Below the pieces are notes generated by a model, which made no database searches, was not told the DNA's origin, and saw nothing but the letters and a program-made list of their open reading frames with translations. DNA of 24,368 bases from positions 1 through 24,368 of the forward strand of contig JABYQR010000516.1 of the NCBI GenBank assembly GCA_022592445.1, in the 5' to 3' direction. Positions 1-9,629 of the stretch are shown piece after piece; position 1 is the first letter of the stretch, and every line of letters begins with the position of its first letter. This DNA is from Cytidiella melzeri. Taxonomy: Eukaryota > Basidiomycota > Agaricomycetes > Polyporales > Irpicaceae. Made by a program: the position numbers and the translations under genes.

Positions 1-516
1 CTCCGCATCTCCGCACCGACGTCATCATGATCCTTATCATCTGTTTCCTTTCCATCATGCTGTGTACAGTTCTCTTATCGCTCCGCAAGCATGCACATTT
101 CCCTTTGTTCCGCTTTCGTCTACTCCTATCGGGCTTGAAGTCATTGTAGTATATATACAAGACCCAACTGTAGTAAATAAGCAATTCAAATGTTGAATAA
201 GACTCCCCTTCTTATCCTCTCTTCGTCTGCATTTGACTCCACTAGCTGAAGTCGTCTTACTCGTCGTTGTCCGACATCTCCTCGCTGTCTCCGGTGTTCC
301 GATCACCACACCTCTGCAGGTCCGCCTTTCGATTGAGCCTTACTCTCAAACCTTTGATCCTGCTAAGTACAAATTTGAGTCACAAGAATTCTGAGCGGCG
401 CAACTTAACTAGTTGAAGCCAAGACTCATTCTGATCCCCCTCGTTTGCTCCTCTGTTTCCGCATCTCCACGAACTCTGCAACTCCGCGTCCCTTTCTTTT
501 CGTCTTGCTCTTAACA
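1..516 (+). repeat. 5' LTR of element A (left end cut by window)
   Basis: Bases 1-242 match 9865-10106 of the 3' LTR. The left boundary comes from the 3' copy, which begins TGTTACAACC right after the polypurine tract. The right boundary is placed at 516 because the sequence ends TTAACA there, giving the terminal inverted repeat TGTTA/TAACA, and the self-priming site follows four bases later. The full LTR would be about 580 bp. It contains a TATA box at 150-157 and an AATAAG polyadenylation-like signal at about 195. The right boundary cannot be checked against the 3' copy, which is truncated. Confidence 0.8.
150..191 (+). promoter_or_regulatory. Core promoter and inferred RNA start of element A
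   Basis: A TATATATA box lies at 150-157. The bases AATTCAAAT at 183-191, 33 nt after the first T of the box, are the exact reverse complement of the site at 521-529. In Tf1/sushi-type elements the first bases of the mRNA anneal to the primer-binding site, so 183 is the inferred transcription start. The 3' LTR carries the same arrangement, with the complementary bases at 10047-10055. Confidence 0.6.
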
Positions 517-520
517 GTAT

Positions 521-529
521 ATTTGAATT
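521..529 (+). other. Candidate self-priming primer-binding site of element A
   Basis: ATTTGAATT lies four bases after the inferred LTR end and is the reverse complement of 183-191, the inferred 5' end of the RNA. No TGG-type tRNA-complementary site follows the LTR. The match is only nine AT-rich bases, but its position relative to both the LTR end and the TATA box repeats what is seen in element B, which supports it. Confidence 0.55.
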
Positions 530-781
530 CAAAACTCGGATGCTCCACTGTATATGCCCACCCGCACAGCGATCACAAGAACCACTGAATTAATCTCATC
601 CGCCCCGCCAACAGCTCAGCAAGCCGCCGTCATGTCTCGCAATGACTCCCCCGAACCGCCCGCTGATACGCCCGGAAACCGGCTAGGCGCGGAGACCCGG
701 AAGCAGCCCGCCATTTGCGCAGCCCGCGTCATCCTGAGCGGCAAGTCCCTCCACTTTCCCAGCGTCACGGGCACGAGGAGT

Positions 782-1549
782 TCACCTGTCATGGATGGCC
801 CTGACTAGCCCTTAATTTTCGCAATTTACCTCTTGTTTTTATCTGTAAAACTCCGGGCTACAACCTAGTTTCAATTCTCTCTGCATAAACTCCTTTGCAC
901 GTCTATTAAGCGCCCGTATCACGTGGCTTAGACGCTCCACACGGTCACATTACTTGCTACTACGTCACACTGGCATGTGACTTAGCTTAAGTAAGCCCAC
1001 ATGGCTCCAGACACATGGCTCAGCCCATAGCTAGGGTTTGATGTCATAAATGACGTCCACATGGACTCCTTATTGTTCTTTCCCTATTGTTCTCTTTATG
1101 GAAGGATGTTCTCACAGGTGTGGGAATGGAATACAATAGTTGGTCCCCTTTTAGATAGATTCTCTCACGAGTAGAGTTCTTGGCAAGGTCTAGACAATAG
1201 CTATTGTTCTCCTTTAGGTAGTTCTTTTGTTCTTCGTTCACACGGCTTCTTGCAAAGCCTGCCCTCAACATGGTCTGTGCGCAGGTCCCTGAAGTCTATA
1301 TATACTGCTACATGTACGCTCCTAGCCCCCCATCTCGACCTCTTGGTCTTTACTGGGCTAGGTAAGCCACCCCCTCTTGTACTATATAGCTGGTAGTACA
1401 AATACTAACTTGGTCTTTACTGGGCTAGACATCTGCATAAGGTTTATAGCTGGTGAAAGCATTGTGCTCTACGCCTGCCACCACCTCCTCGTCGTTTTCC
1501 ACTTCGTGTCCCTGTTTGTCACGTCGAGCCTTGTCTCCGTGACATCACC
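782..1549 (+). repeat. 5-bp target-site duplication TCACC around a solo LTR
   Basis: TCACC at 782-786 and at 1545-1549 directly flank a TG...CA unit of 758 bp. Five base pairs is the usual duplication for Ty3/Gypsy and many Copia integrases. The perfect copy shows that the unit integrated here as a complete element and later lost its interior by LTR-LTR recombination. Confidence 0.9.
787..1544 (+). mobile_element. Solo LTR, family E, copy 1
   Basis: The unit begins TGTCATGGATGG, ends CTCCGTGACA and is flanked by TCACC duplications. The whole unit is closely repeated at 14652-15410. It has a TATA box (TATATATA, 1297-1304), so transcription would run on the plus strand. Upstream of this it carries several TATTGTTCT-like motifs (1064-1240) and a CACGTG at 921-926. 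A 20-base segment starting CTTGGTCTTT is present twice, at 1342-1361 and 1409-1428, just after the promoter. No coding sequence of its own was recognised, and the parent element's class is not known from this window. Confidence 0.92.
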
Positions 1550-1733
1550 GAGGTCACGAGAAGTCCGCCGAGGATCCGAGGACTTGACAAGGAGCAACAC
1601 GCCGCAAACATGCGAGGCCGAGGAATTGCACCGAACTCTGACTCCCAGACACGCCCCTTTTGCATCGGAGCATGGGCCGGCCAGCCACCAAGTGTTTCGG
1701 ACGCGGGTCGGACCAACGGTAGAAGAAACTTGA

Positions 1734-2000
1734 CTCGCGAACCCCGTTTCAGGAAGACTCCTATCACGCCACGCTGTGCAACTCCTGGACGGCGCCTCAT
1801 CACCTGCTCGCAACGGTTGGTGCCTCTTCAGCGCAAGGGCGCGCACCGCTCCTCCGCGTCGACCAACGCTGTGTCCTGCCGGGCGTCGACTCGCTGGACA
1901 TTTTGCCCTCCGCAGACGGAAGTATTCTGCCACCATGTTTCCTCGCTCTCGCGTTTGGGTTTAGGACGTAGAAGGAAAGGTTTAGGAGAGGGTCCTTAGG
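1734..2000. other. Leader stretch without a recognised gene
   Basis: Several short frames overlap here on both strands and none resembles a known protein. The composition is GC-rich and close to that of the preceding broken leader ORF. It may be the eroded continuation of that ORF. Confidence 0.4.
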
Positions 2001-2001
2001 G

Positions 2002-2010
2002 TATATAAAA
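2002..2010 (+). promoter_or_regulatory. Internal TATA box in the leader of element A
   Basis: TATATAAAA at 2002-2010 lies about 150 bases before the ATG of the cysteine-rich ORF at 2161. A pyrimidine-rich stretch and CAATCAATCAATCC follow at about 2036. The spacing suits a separate promoter, but no transcript evidence is available. Confidence 0.35.
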
Positions 2011-2160
2011 AGGTGTTGCCTGTACTGCGTAGAAAATCAATCAATCCCCACCCCAGTTTCCAGAGTTCACTTTACGCTTTGCGCTCGCGTCGAGGGAGTC
2101 TCTTCGCGCCAATAGCTGTAGCTTCTTCTGCGTTGCCTCACTGTGACTTCCTCCACGTTA

Positions 2161-2730
2161 ATGTCCGCTGCGCCTACCAACGACAACCCGCCTCGAGTTT
2201 GCCGTTACTGTCCCACCGTTCCCCACTTACCCGACGGTCGCTGCCCTTACCGCCCGCACCCGCGCGAGGTTCTACGCCGTTACCCCATCATCCCCGCACC
2301 CACGCCGCCGCCAGAACCCTCAGCAGCGCCTACAGTCTCCCCTGAGAGATCTACTCCTAAATCACCCTTGCCAGCGTCGTCCGTCGCCTCCGTTGCGGAC
2401 TCGCTTGATAACTGCTCCTATTGCGAGACTCAGAGCGACCACCCAATTCCCCTACGTTCAGGACCTTTTGTCCTGCTCGACTGCGATCGCCCGCGCGCGC
2501 CGCACCCAGATTGTTGGCTGTCACCAGACTTTGAAGGCGAGGACCACGAGTGCGAACTAGTGCAGTTCAATCTTACCAGCTCTACCAACGTCGTCGTCGG
2601 CCACGCATTTGCTTGCAATACGCATCGCTGCTCGGGAAGTGTTGTTCTACACTACCGCCCCTGCGCAGTCTGTCGAGTCAAATTGACTGCGATCTCACAT
2701 AGCCCTATTCTGCGACTCGCGCTCCATTAG
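2161..2730 (+). CDS. Cysteine-rich hypothetical protein in the element A leader
   Basis: This is an open frame of 189 codons from the first ATG at 2161 to TAG at 2728-2730; the frame extends a few codons upstream without another ATG. No family was recognised. Cysteines come in pairs and groups: C-x2-C-x10-C near residues 14-28, NCSYC near residue 85, and a C-terminal group containing FACNTHRC and CAVCRVK near residues 150-175. They resemble metal-binding knuckles without fitting a named pattern. A Pro/Ser-rich linker (about residues 45-75) separates the first group from the rest. It lies between the 5' LTR and gag, has its own TATA box, and is uninterrupted although gag and pol are not. It could be an accessory ORF, a captured host fragment or chance. 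Confidence 0.4.
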   Translation: MSAAPTNDNPPRVCRYCPTVPHLPDGRCPYRPHPREVLRRYPIIPAPTPPPEPSAAPTVSPERSTPKSPLPASSVASVADSLDNCSYCETQSDHPIPLRSGPFVLLDCDRPRAPHPDCWLSPDFEGEDHECELVQFNLTSSTNVVVGHAFACNTHRCSGSVVLHYRPCAVCRVKLTAISHSPILRLALH

Positions 2731-3256
2731 TTTGTCTTTCTCTTACAGTTCCTTTCGGCTTCGTTATACTGCGTTTGCTTTTTAACTGCGTTATTTTACT
2801 GCATTACTGCGTCTGCGTTTCACCTTCACTGCGTCAAGTTTACTGCGTTCATCTTCACTGCGCCCGCGTTTTACAGCGACTACTTTCATCTTCACCAGCA
2901 ACCGCGTTTTGTGTTCAAGATTCATACTGCGCCTGCGTTTACCATCCGCGTCTCTCCGCGCGCTGTTTTACTACAAGTCGCGACGTCTCCCGCGCGTTCT
3001 CTTTGAGCCGCGCTAAAACTCTTTCGCTTTCACCGCGCCGACTTGCCCTTTTACCCACAATACGCGTGGTAGTTTGCCCGTCTAGCTCCTTTCACATAAA
3101 CCTATATCACAAACCTTGTCGCTCTTTTTAGCACAGGTAACACTAGGACTCTAAGACCACCTCGCACACTTTAACACTTCCGCGCTTCCACACCTTTACA
3201 CTTCTATTGCCACTTCGTGGTTGGTTGTGTTGTCTTTAAGGTTGTTCTTAGTTTGA
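2731..3256. other. Leader between the cysteine-rich ORF and gag, with ACTGCGTTT-like repeats
   Basis: No convincing gene is seen. Between 2766 and 2945 the motif ACTGCGT or close variants recurs about seven times in pyrimidine-rich sequence. A terminator-preceded gag frame opens at 3257. The rest is pyrimidine-rich and may be 5' untranslated RNA or an unrecognised intron before gag. Confidence 0.45.
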
Positions 3257-4462
3257 AGGGTGACTCAGTGTCTCACCGCCAACGTCAAAACCCGCAGGAG
3301 GGGTAAGGATAGAGATCCAAACCCCGGCCCGAGTGGAGACCCCGGAGGTGGAGATGGTGGAGGAGACGATGGTGATGATCCTGGTAATGGTAATGGTGGA
3401 GGAGATGAAAACCCTTTTGAGTAGCTTACAGCTGCTATCACGCAAGCCTACGCTCAAAACCCGTCCTCAAACACCAAGTTCCGCACCCCCGACACCTTTG
3501 ACGGATTAGACCCGTCAAAACTCCGCAACTTCCTCACCCAATGCACGGTTTATTTCTGTGCAAACCCGGGTAAGTTTGACTCCGGGCAAAAGAAGGTCAT
3601 ATTCGCCTTCTCTTACCTGACGGACTCCGCCTTGGAATGGTTCGAGTTGAAGTTCCGCCAATTCCAAGAATGGGAGGAAAGCGGAGATATATTTCCCATC
3701 TCGAATTCCGGCATGCCTCACCCTCCAGCATCTGATGACGACAACGATGATGTGGTGGACGCAACAGCCGGACACAACTGGGTCCGGAACTGGTCGGCCT
3801 TTGTTGCCGAAATCTGCATGCACTTCGGTCCTGCAGACGACGTTGGTGAAGCCGAACACCGCCTTGCAAATCTCTCTATGCCATCGGACAAGAAATTGTT
3901 CTGGTATAACCTCCGTTTCACCCGCTACTCCATGCGCACCGGCTGGGACGATTGTGCCCTCCGCGACCAATACTACAACGGCCTCCCGGAACGCCTCCAG
4001 GACGATATCACGTCCAATGGCAAGCCTCACACACTTGTGAAGCTCAAGGAGATGGCCCTTAAGTGGGATCAAAGGTACTGGGAGCGTCAGGGTGAGAAGA
4101 AGAAGAAAACCGAGCGGGAACAGAACCCCGCATTGTCCGCATCGTCCTCGACCCCCGCTGTCACTGTCACCACCGCTGTTGCCACGGCTATGCCCTCTGG
4201 CTCCCAAAAACACCGTCTTGCCGCAACCACTACTACCACCACCTCAACTCCGAAGACTAACCCCATTGCCAACCTCTTGGGAAGCAATGGTAAGCTCTCC
4301 AGTGTTGAACGCGCTCGCCGCATTGCAAACAATCTCTGTTTGTTCTGCGGTCTACCCGGACATCGCGTAAGCGAATGCCGCAAGGCCGCAAAGGCTTGTG
4401 CCGCCCAGTTGGCAGCAGAGACCCCAGCACCAAACGCCGCATCCGGGACGGGAAATGTCTGA
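3257..4462 (+). pseudogene. gag: Gag of element A (nucleocapsid polyprotein), one in-frame stop
   Basis: The frame opens after a TGA at 3254 with a basic then Gly/Asp-rich N-terminus. It meets a TAG at 3422-3424 (probably a mutated Gln codon) and is then open to TGA at 4460-4462. The retrotransposon Gag domain spans roughly 3470-4085 (FRTPDTFDGL ... ALEWFELKF ... YYNGLPERLQDDI). A Ser/Thr/Ala-rich linker follows, then one CCHC zinc knuckle, [14 protein letters not shown] (C-x2-C-x4-H-x4-C), near 4338-4380. Gag would assemble the virus-like particle and bind element RNA. No in-frame ATG precedes the conserved block, so the true start is unclear: an upstream exon, a mutated start or a non-AUG start are all possible. 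Confidence 0.85.
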
Positions 4463-4497
4463 GCAGCCCTCAGTCCTCCACACAAGTCGAGGGCTGC
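4450..4497 (+). promoter_or_regulatory. -1 ribosomal frameshift signal between gag and pol of element A
   Basis: G GGA AAT at 4450-4456 is a canonical X XXY YYZ heptamer in the gag frame, four bases before the gag stop at 4460. A 6-nt spacer follows, then a perfect 9-bp stem (GCAGCCCTC 4463-4471 with GAGGGCTGC 4489-4497) and a 17-nt loop. Shifting by -1 at the heptamer enters exactly the pol frame. Heptamer, spacer and stem all agree with known -1 frameshift sites; activity is inferred. Confidence 0.8.
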
Positions 4498-5795
4498 GCT
4501 GACCCCGCTCGTGCACCCAAGGAGGTATACCTCAACACTTCCAGTATTTCTTCGGACGCTTTGTACATTTTTGTACCTTGTAATTCAATTTCTGATCCTC
4601 TACGAGCTCTGATTGATAGCGGTTCCTCCCACTGCTTCATGGACATTGATATTGCAAAGAAGTACTCTCTCCCTCTCGTCTCCATCCCCGCAATTCCGCT
4701 CCGTTTGTTTGATGGTCTTTCACAGTCCCTGATTCAATTTATGATAACTCTACCACTCCACTTCCCTTCAGGGAAAATCTGTATGACACCTTTCTACATA
4801 ACAAATCTTGACAAATCCGCTTCTATCGTTTTAGGATACGATTGGCTCTCCCGCTACAACCCGTTGGTTGACTGGGCTAAGGGTCATATAACCTTCCAAG
4901 ACAAAGAAGAAACTCCAATTCGGAGTCCCCCCGCAACAAACGATTCAGACGAGTCCTCCGACGCGGACACTCCCGCATCTCATGCTTCAGAAGTCCCTCC
5001 GGTGACCTTTATAGGTGCTGCTGTGTATATACGCGCATGCAAACTGCCAGGCTCTGTTCAGATGCATCTCTTGCTGCACACCGCGCAGAATCATTCCTCC
5101 GAATCAATTCCAGACATCTCCGCACTTCCATCCGATTATCATGAATTTGCCAATGTGTTTTCTAACACCAAGGCCGACATCCTAGCTCCACATTGTCCCT
5201 ACAACATCCAAATCGATTTAGAGGACGACAAACCTCTACCCCCGAGCCCCATGTATTTGCTCTCCGCAGTCGAGCAAAAGGCTCTCCGCGAGTTCCTTGA
5301 CAAAAACGTCAACTCCGGATTCATCCGACAATCTACTTCTCCGCATGGTGCTCCAATTCTTTTTGTCAAAAAGAAGGATGGAACTCTTCGACTCTGCGTC
5401 GACTATCGAGCACTTAACCGTATCACCAAGAAGGATCGCTATCCACTACCACTCATTTCCGACCTTCTGAACAGTCCGGGCAAGGCCTGACTCTATACAA
5501 AAATCGATCTCCGCCATGCCTATCATCTTGTCCGCATTGCCGAAGGCGATGAGTGGAAAACAACCTTTCGCACACGTTATGGTTCGTTTGAGTGGCTTGT
5601 AATGCCATTTGGACTTTCCAATGCACCCGCGGCTTTCCAACGTTTTATGAACGACATTTTCCAGGACCTCCTCGATGTCAATGTCATTGTCTACTTAGAT
5701 GATATCCTTATCTTCTCCAATGATATACAGTCCACAAGAAGCACATCAAGGAAGTCCTACGCCGCCTCCGCAAACATGGGCTTTACGCTCGTGCT

Positions 5796-5831
5796 GATAA
5801 ATGCGAATTTCACGATAAATGCGAATTTCAC
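5796..5831 (+). repeat. 18-bp tandem duplication within the RT region of element A
   Basis: GATAAATGCGAATTTCAC occurs twice head to tail (5796-5813 and 5814-5831). It is a multiple of three and adds six residues in the conserved segment just after the YLDD region. Other Ty3/Gypsy RTs, including elements B and D here, have one copy of the corresponding KCEF segment. It looks like replication slippage. Confidence 0.9.
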
Positions 5832-8123
5832 AAAGACACGGTAGAATACTTGGGCTTTATCCTTTCCCCCGAGGGCCTCCGCATGTCCTCAGATAAGGTC
5901 CAAACCATCCTAGACTGGCCAACTCCGCGCAAGGTCAAGGACGTCCAGTCTTTCCTTGGATTTGCCAATTTCTATCGTCGTTTCATTCCACACTACTCGG
6001 ACATCACTGTTCCTCTTACCAGACTCACGCGCAAGTCCGCGACTTGGGCATGGACTGAACAGTGCCAGACTGCATTCGATACTCTCAAAAAAGCCTTCAC
6101 CACCGCTCCCGTTCTGGTCCAATGGAATCCCGACGCTACAATCATTGTGGAAACTGACACCTCGGACTACGCTCTCGGCGCGATACTCTCTATCATCTCC
6201 AACGGGGAGATTCATCCGGTCGCGTTTCATTCTCGCACCTTCTCCGCACCTGAACTCAACTACGATGTGCACGACAAGGAACTACTAGCGATTCATGAAG
6301 TTTTCCGGACTTGGCGTCATTACCTGGAGGGTACTCCATCTCCAATAGACGTGATCACCGACCACAAGAACCTGGAGTATTTTTTGACTACAAAACTCCT
6401 CACTCGACAACAGGCTCGTTGGTCCGAATTTCTATCCAGTTTAAATCTTGTAATCCGCTTCAGACCTGGGAAACTTGGAACCAAGCCGGACACATTAACT
6501 AGACGATGGGACGTCTACCCTAACGAGGGAGGTAGTGGCTATGCCGGTGTAAACCCGCATAACTTCAAACCTATCTTCTCCTCTGAACACCTCATTGCCT
6601 CAATCCGCGCATCCGCACTCTTGGAACCGACGCTCCGCAGTGTTAATATCTTTGACTCCGAAGAACTCTACAAGGATATCCTCCAATCCCTACCCTCAGA
6701 CACGTATGCTCAACAACTGCGTTCAAAACCTCTTCCTCCGAGGTGGGTTGACGATCCGCAAGGATTGTTACTCCATGACGGCAAGATATATGTCCCGGAC
6801 GTCGCTGGCCTCCGCCTCTGCGTCCTCCGCTACAGACACGACCACCTCTTATTGGGTCACTACGGGGTTAGTAAGACACTAGCCCTGGTCCGAAGAGAGT
6901 TCTCATGGCAAAAACTCCGAACTTTTGTACAAGATTACTGCAAGTCTTGCACGACTTGTAAGCGATCGAAGGCTCCGAGACATAAGCCGTATGGTACGGT
7001 CCAACAGCTCCCAGTCCCGACGCGCCCTTGGGATTCTATTTCTATGGATTTCATTGAGCAACTCCCGGACTCCGCAGGCTTTACAGCCATACTCGTTATC
7101 GTGGACCGCCTCAGCAAACAAGGCATATTCATCCCCACATATGACACAATAGACTCTGCGGGTTTGGCTAAACTATTCGTCCTTCATCTCTTTTCCAAGC
7201 ATGGAGTTCCTTCTCACTGCACCTCCGACCGGGGCACGGAGTTTGTGTCACGGTTCTTCAGAGCCTTAGGACAGGCTTTGGACATGAACCTCCACTTCAC
7301 CTCCGGGTATCACCCCGAAGCAGATGGTCAGACAGAAAGGACCAACCAAACCCTTGAGCAATACCTCCGCGCGTACTGCAAATACCAGCAAGACAACTGG
7401 TCGGACTTGCTACCACTCGCGGAGTTCGCTTTCAACAATGTCCCTAGCGCAACTACCGGCGTTTCTCCCTTCTTTGCAAACAAAGGCTACCATCCCAACA
7501 TTACCATACACCCCAAACGTAGTCTCGCCTCCGCACGCGCTCATGAACTCACCGTTAACCTCGAGGACCTACACAAATACCTGAAAGAAAGCATGCGTGA
7601 AGCCCAACTCCGATATCAAGGTCCCGCCGACGCTGCACGAAAAGCGCCTCTGCAATGGGACGTCGGAGATTGCGTCTTTGTCAAAGCAAAGTACTTCAAC
7701 ACCACACGACCGTCTAAGAAACTTGCCGAGAAGTATCTCGGACCTTTCGAGATTATTGGACACGTTGGTCCGCAATCCTTCATGCTCAATCTTCCTGACG
7801 CAATGCGAGCAGTACATCCAGTCTACCACGTCTCTATGTTAGAGTCACACACACCCAGCAAAATCCCCGACCGAGTCCCATTGCCACCTCCACTGGTTGA
7901 AATTGATGGAGAAATCGAATACGAGATCGCGGAGGTACTCGACTCTAAACTTGATCGCCAACGCCGCACATGTCCGCTTCTTTACCTAGTCCGATGGCTA
8001 GGATATGAGGGAACGGACGAAGAAACTTCATGGGTTCTAGCTACAGAGATGGATGGCGCTCCAGAAGCCATTGCCAATTTCCATAACCGTTATCCAAAGA
8101 AACCCGGCCCTTTACCTTTGTAA

Positions 8124-8275
8124 TTATCTGTTTGTTTGTTTCATTATCCTTATATCATCTCCGCATTGCCGCAACTCCTCAAATCCGCACACATTCATGC
8201 TTCATAACAAAAGTGCAAGGACAACGGTGGAGGTCTCATTCATAGTTTACAATAAACAAGAAAAGAAAAACTACT
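8124..8275. other. Convergent gap between pol and the antisense gene
   Basis: These 152 bases separate the stop of pol (+) from the stop of the antisense gene (-). AT-rich segments such as ACAATAAACAAG near 8250 could serve as 3' processing signals. No gene is seen. Confidence 0.5.
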
Positions 8276-8875
8276 CTAAGTTTCCTTCTCTTTTCCTTTT
8301 CCCTTCTGCGGAGCACCTGTTGCCTGCGCCGCCTCCGCAGTCTTTTTTGCCTCTTGCCTCAATCTCCGCTTTTCCTTCTTCTGCTCAACCTCAATGTCCT
8401 CCACTTCCTCCACCTCCATCATCCTCCGGATGTCGTTGCGGAACGCGGTTAGGGTGTCCCGGATTGCCTGTCCCTCGGCCAGGAGGTCCGCCTGTAAGTC
8501 TGCAACTTCACGCAGAGCACCAGTGAATGCCTCTAAGGTGTTGACTGAGCTGAACGCAGAGTCCGACATCTCTGCCTCCGAGGATTCTAACGCAGACTCC
8601 GTTGACTTCTCCACCAACTCCATCCTCGCAGGAACCCGCATTCCCTCATCCTGATCCCGGATATCATACGTCTGCAACTTTTTCTTCTTCAGCCCTGTCG
8701 CCTCCAATCCTTTCCTCTTCCTCGCCGAAGTTTCGGACGTCCCGGACGTCGACTTCTCCAACTGAGGCGCCGTCACCCCAGAAGGCCCGGCCTTCGGCGT
8801 TGCCTTTGGAGGTTTTGTTGGACCACCCTCTGCACAACCCTTCCCCACCTCCTTGACCGAGACGTTACCAACCTT

Positions 8876-8977
8876 GCAAGACCGTTTACCGGCCCTGCAA
8901 GCGTAACACACTTTTCCTTTCGTCTTCGCATCCAACTCCCAGAAGCAGTCGGACTTGTACTTGATGCACGTAGTGCA
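8876..8977 (-). other. Zn(II)2Cys6-type cysteine cluster
   Basis: Six cysteines read CTTC, then one six residues later, then after twelve residues CYAC and a last one six residues on. This fits C-x2-C-x6-C-x5-12-C-x2-C-x6-8-C, the fungal binuclear zinc cluster that binds CGG-type DNA half sites. Basic residues lie around it (IKYKS, RAGKRS) as in DNA-binding clusters. It is central in the protein rather than N-terminal, which is less usual. Confidence 0.65.
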
Positions 8978-9570
8978 TTGCACCTCCGACGTGCTCCAGT
9001 GGACCTCTATGACGGTCTCTCCGCGAACCACCCTTGTCGTCTTCGTAACGACTTGCGCCTTCTTTTTCTTTGGAGTCCGCTCCGCGTCCTCCATCTCCGC
9101 GTCCTCCTCCTCATCCTCGTCCGTCTCCTCCTCCTCCTCGTCTTCGTCCGTAGGGACGTATTGCGAGGTTGCAGGACTCGAAGTCCTGCTCCGCTAAATC
9201 GTACCCGCAACAAACAGAGAAGGCGCCGTTGCCGCATTTGCCGTAATTCTCGCCGCAATCCCAGCGACCGCCGACTCTACGATTGCCTTGCGCTCCATCT
9301 CTGCTGCGGCCCTCTTTGCCAGCATCAACCGCTTACCCTCAGCGGCCACCTTTTTCTTTGCCTCCTCAGCTTCCGCCTTCTTCCTCGCCTCCTCGGCCTC
9401 CATCCTCATCTTCTCCTGCGCCGCAGCAACCAACTCTGCCGTCCTTCAGTGTTCCTCCTCAGCCGCTGCCTCCGCCCTCAACTCCTCCTCCTCCTGCTCC
9501 ATCCTCGCCAGCTCGGCCTTCCTCGCGGCAATTTCTTGCTGCCTCCGTGCAAACCAATTAGCGGCAGTCT

Positions 9571-9629
9571 CTGGAAAGAAGTCGTTGAAGTCAGCCTATC
9601 TCCATCCATCAAGGAGCACAAATACTCAC
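9571..9629 (-). other. 59-nt GT-AG intron in the antisense gene
   Basis: On the minus strand the exon ends AATG, the intron begins GTGAGT and ends TTTCCAG, and a GGCTGACTT segment provides a CTGAC branch site about 25 bases before the acceptor. Removing it puts the ATG at 9645 in frame with the following long coding region. Reading through it would leave that frame. Length and signals are typical of fungal introns. Confidence 0.7.

Larger units (their letters stand above)
554..1733 (+). pseudogene. Leader ORF of element A, split by a solo LTR
   Basis: An ATG 37 bases after the 5' LTR opens a frame of about 77 codons up to the insertion at 787. Skipping the solo LTR and one copy of its 5-bp target duplication, the same frame continues from 1550 to a TGA at 1731-1733, giving about 138 codons. 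The first part is rich in Pro, Thr, Ser and Ala; the second is rich in Arg and charged residues. No known domain was recognised. The same frame stays open again from 1734 to about 1961, so the 1731 TGA may itself be a mutation. It could be an extra N-terminal ORF of the element or leader sequence that is open by chance. Confidence 0.3.
4375..8123 (+). pseudogene. pol: Pol of element A: protease, RT, RNase H, integrase, chromodomain
   Basis: The frame overlaps the end of gag in -1. In order: aspartic protease with IDSGSS (Asp codon at 4615) and VLGYDWL; RT starting near 5230, with YLDD at 5692-5703; RNase H from about 6110 (ETDTSDYAL, ITDHKNLEY); integrase with a His/Cys zinc region (HDHLLLGHYG ... 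CKSCTTC) and catalytic Asp at 7047, Asp at 7227 and Glu at 7335, a DD35E spacing; a GPF motif near 7740; and a chromodomain at about 7917-8085 (EIAEVLDSK ... LVRWLGYEG). It is broken by TGA at 5488-5490 (probably from an Arg codon) and by loss of one base near 5731, after which the frame changes and stays open to 8123. An 18-base tandem duplication lies in RT at 5796-5831. Confidence 0.93.

Noticed and set aside
1469..1936. 155-codon minus-strand frame across the end of the solo LTR
   Set aside because: It crosses the insertion boundary, so it cannot predate the solo LTR, and it matches no family.
2775..3131. 118-codon plus-strand frame in the leader of element A
   Set aside because: Low-complexity pyrimidine-rich sequence with recurring ACTGCGT; no domain and composition unlike the coding parts.
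8955..9258. Poly-Ser and poly-Arg frames around 9100-9200
   Set aside because: They reflect the GAG/GAC repeats of the acidic tract in the antisense gene read in other frames.
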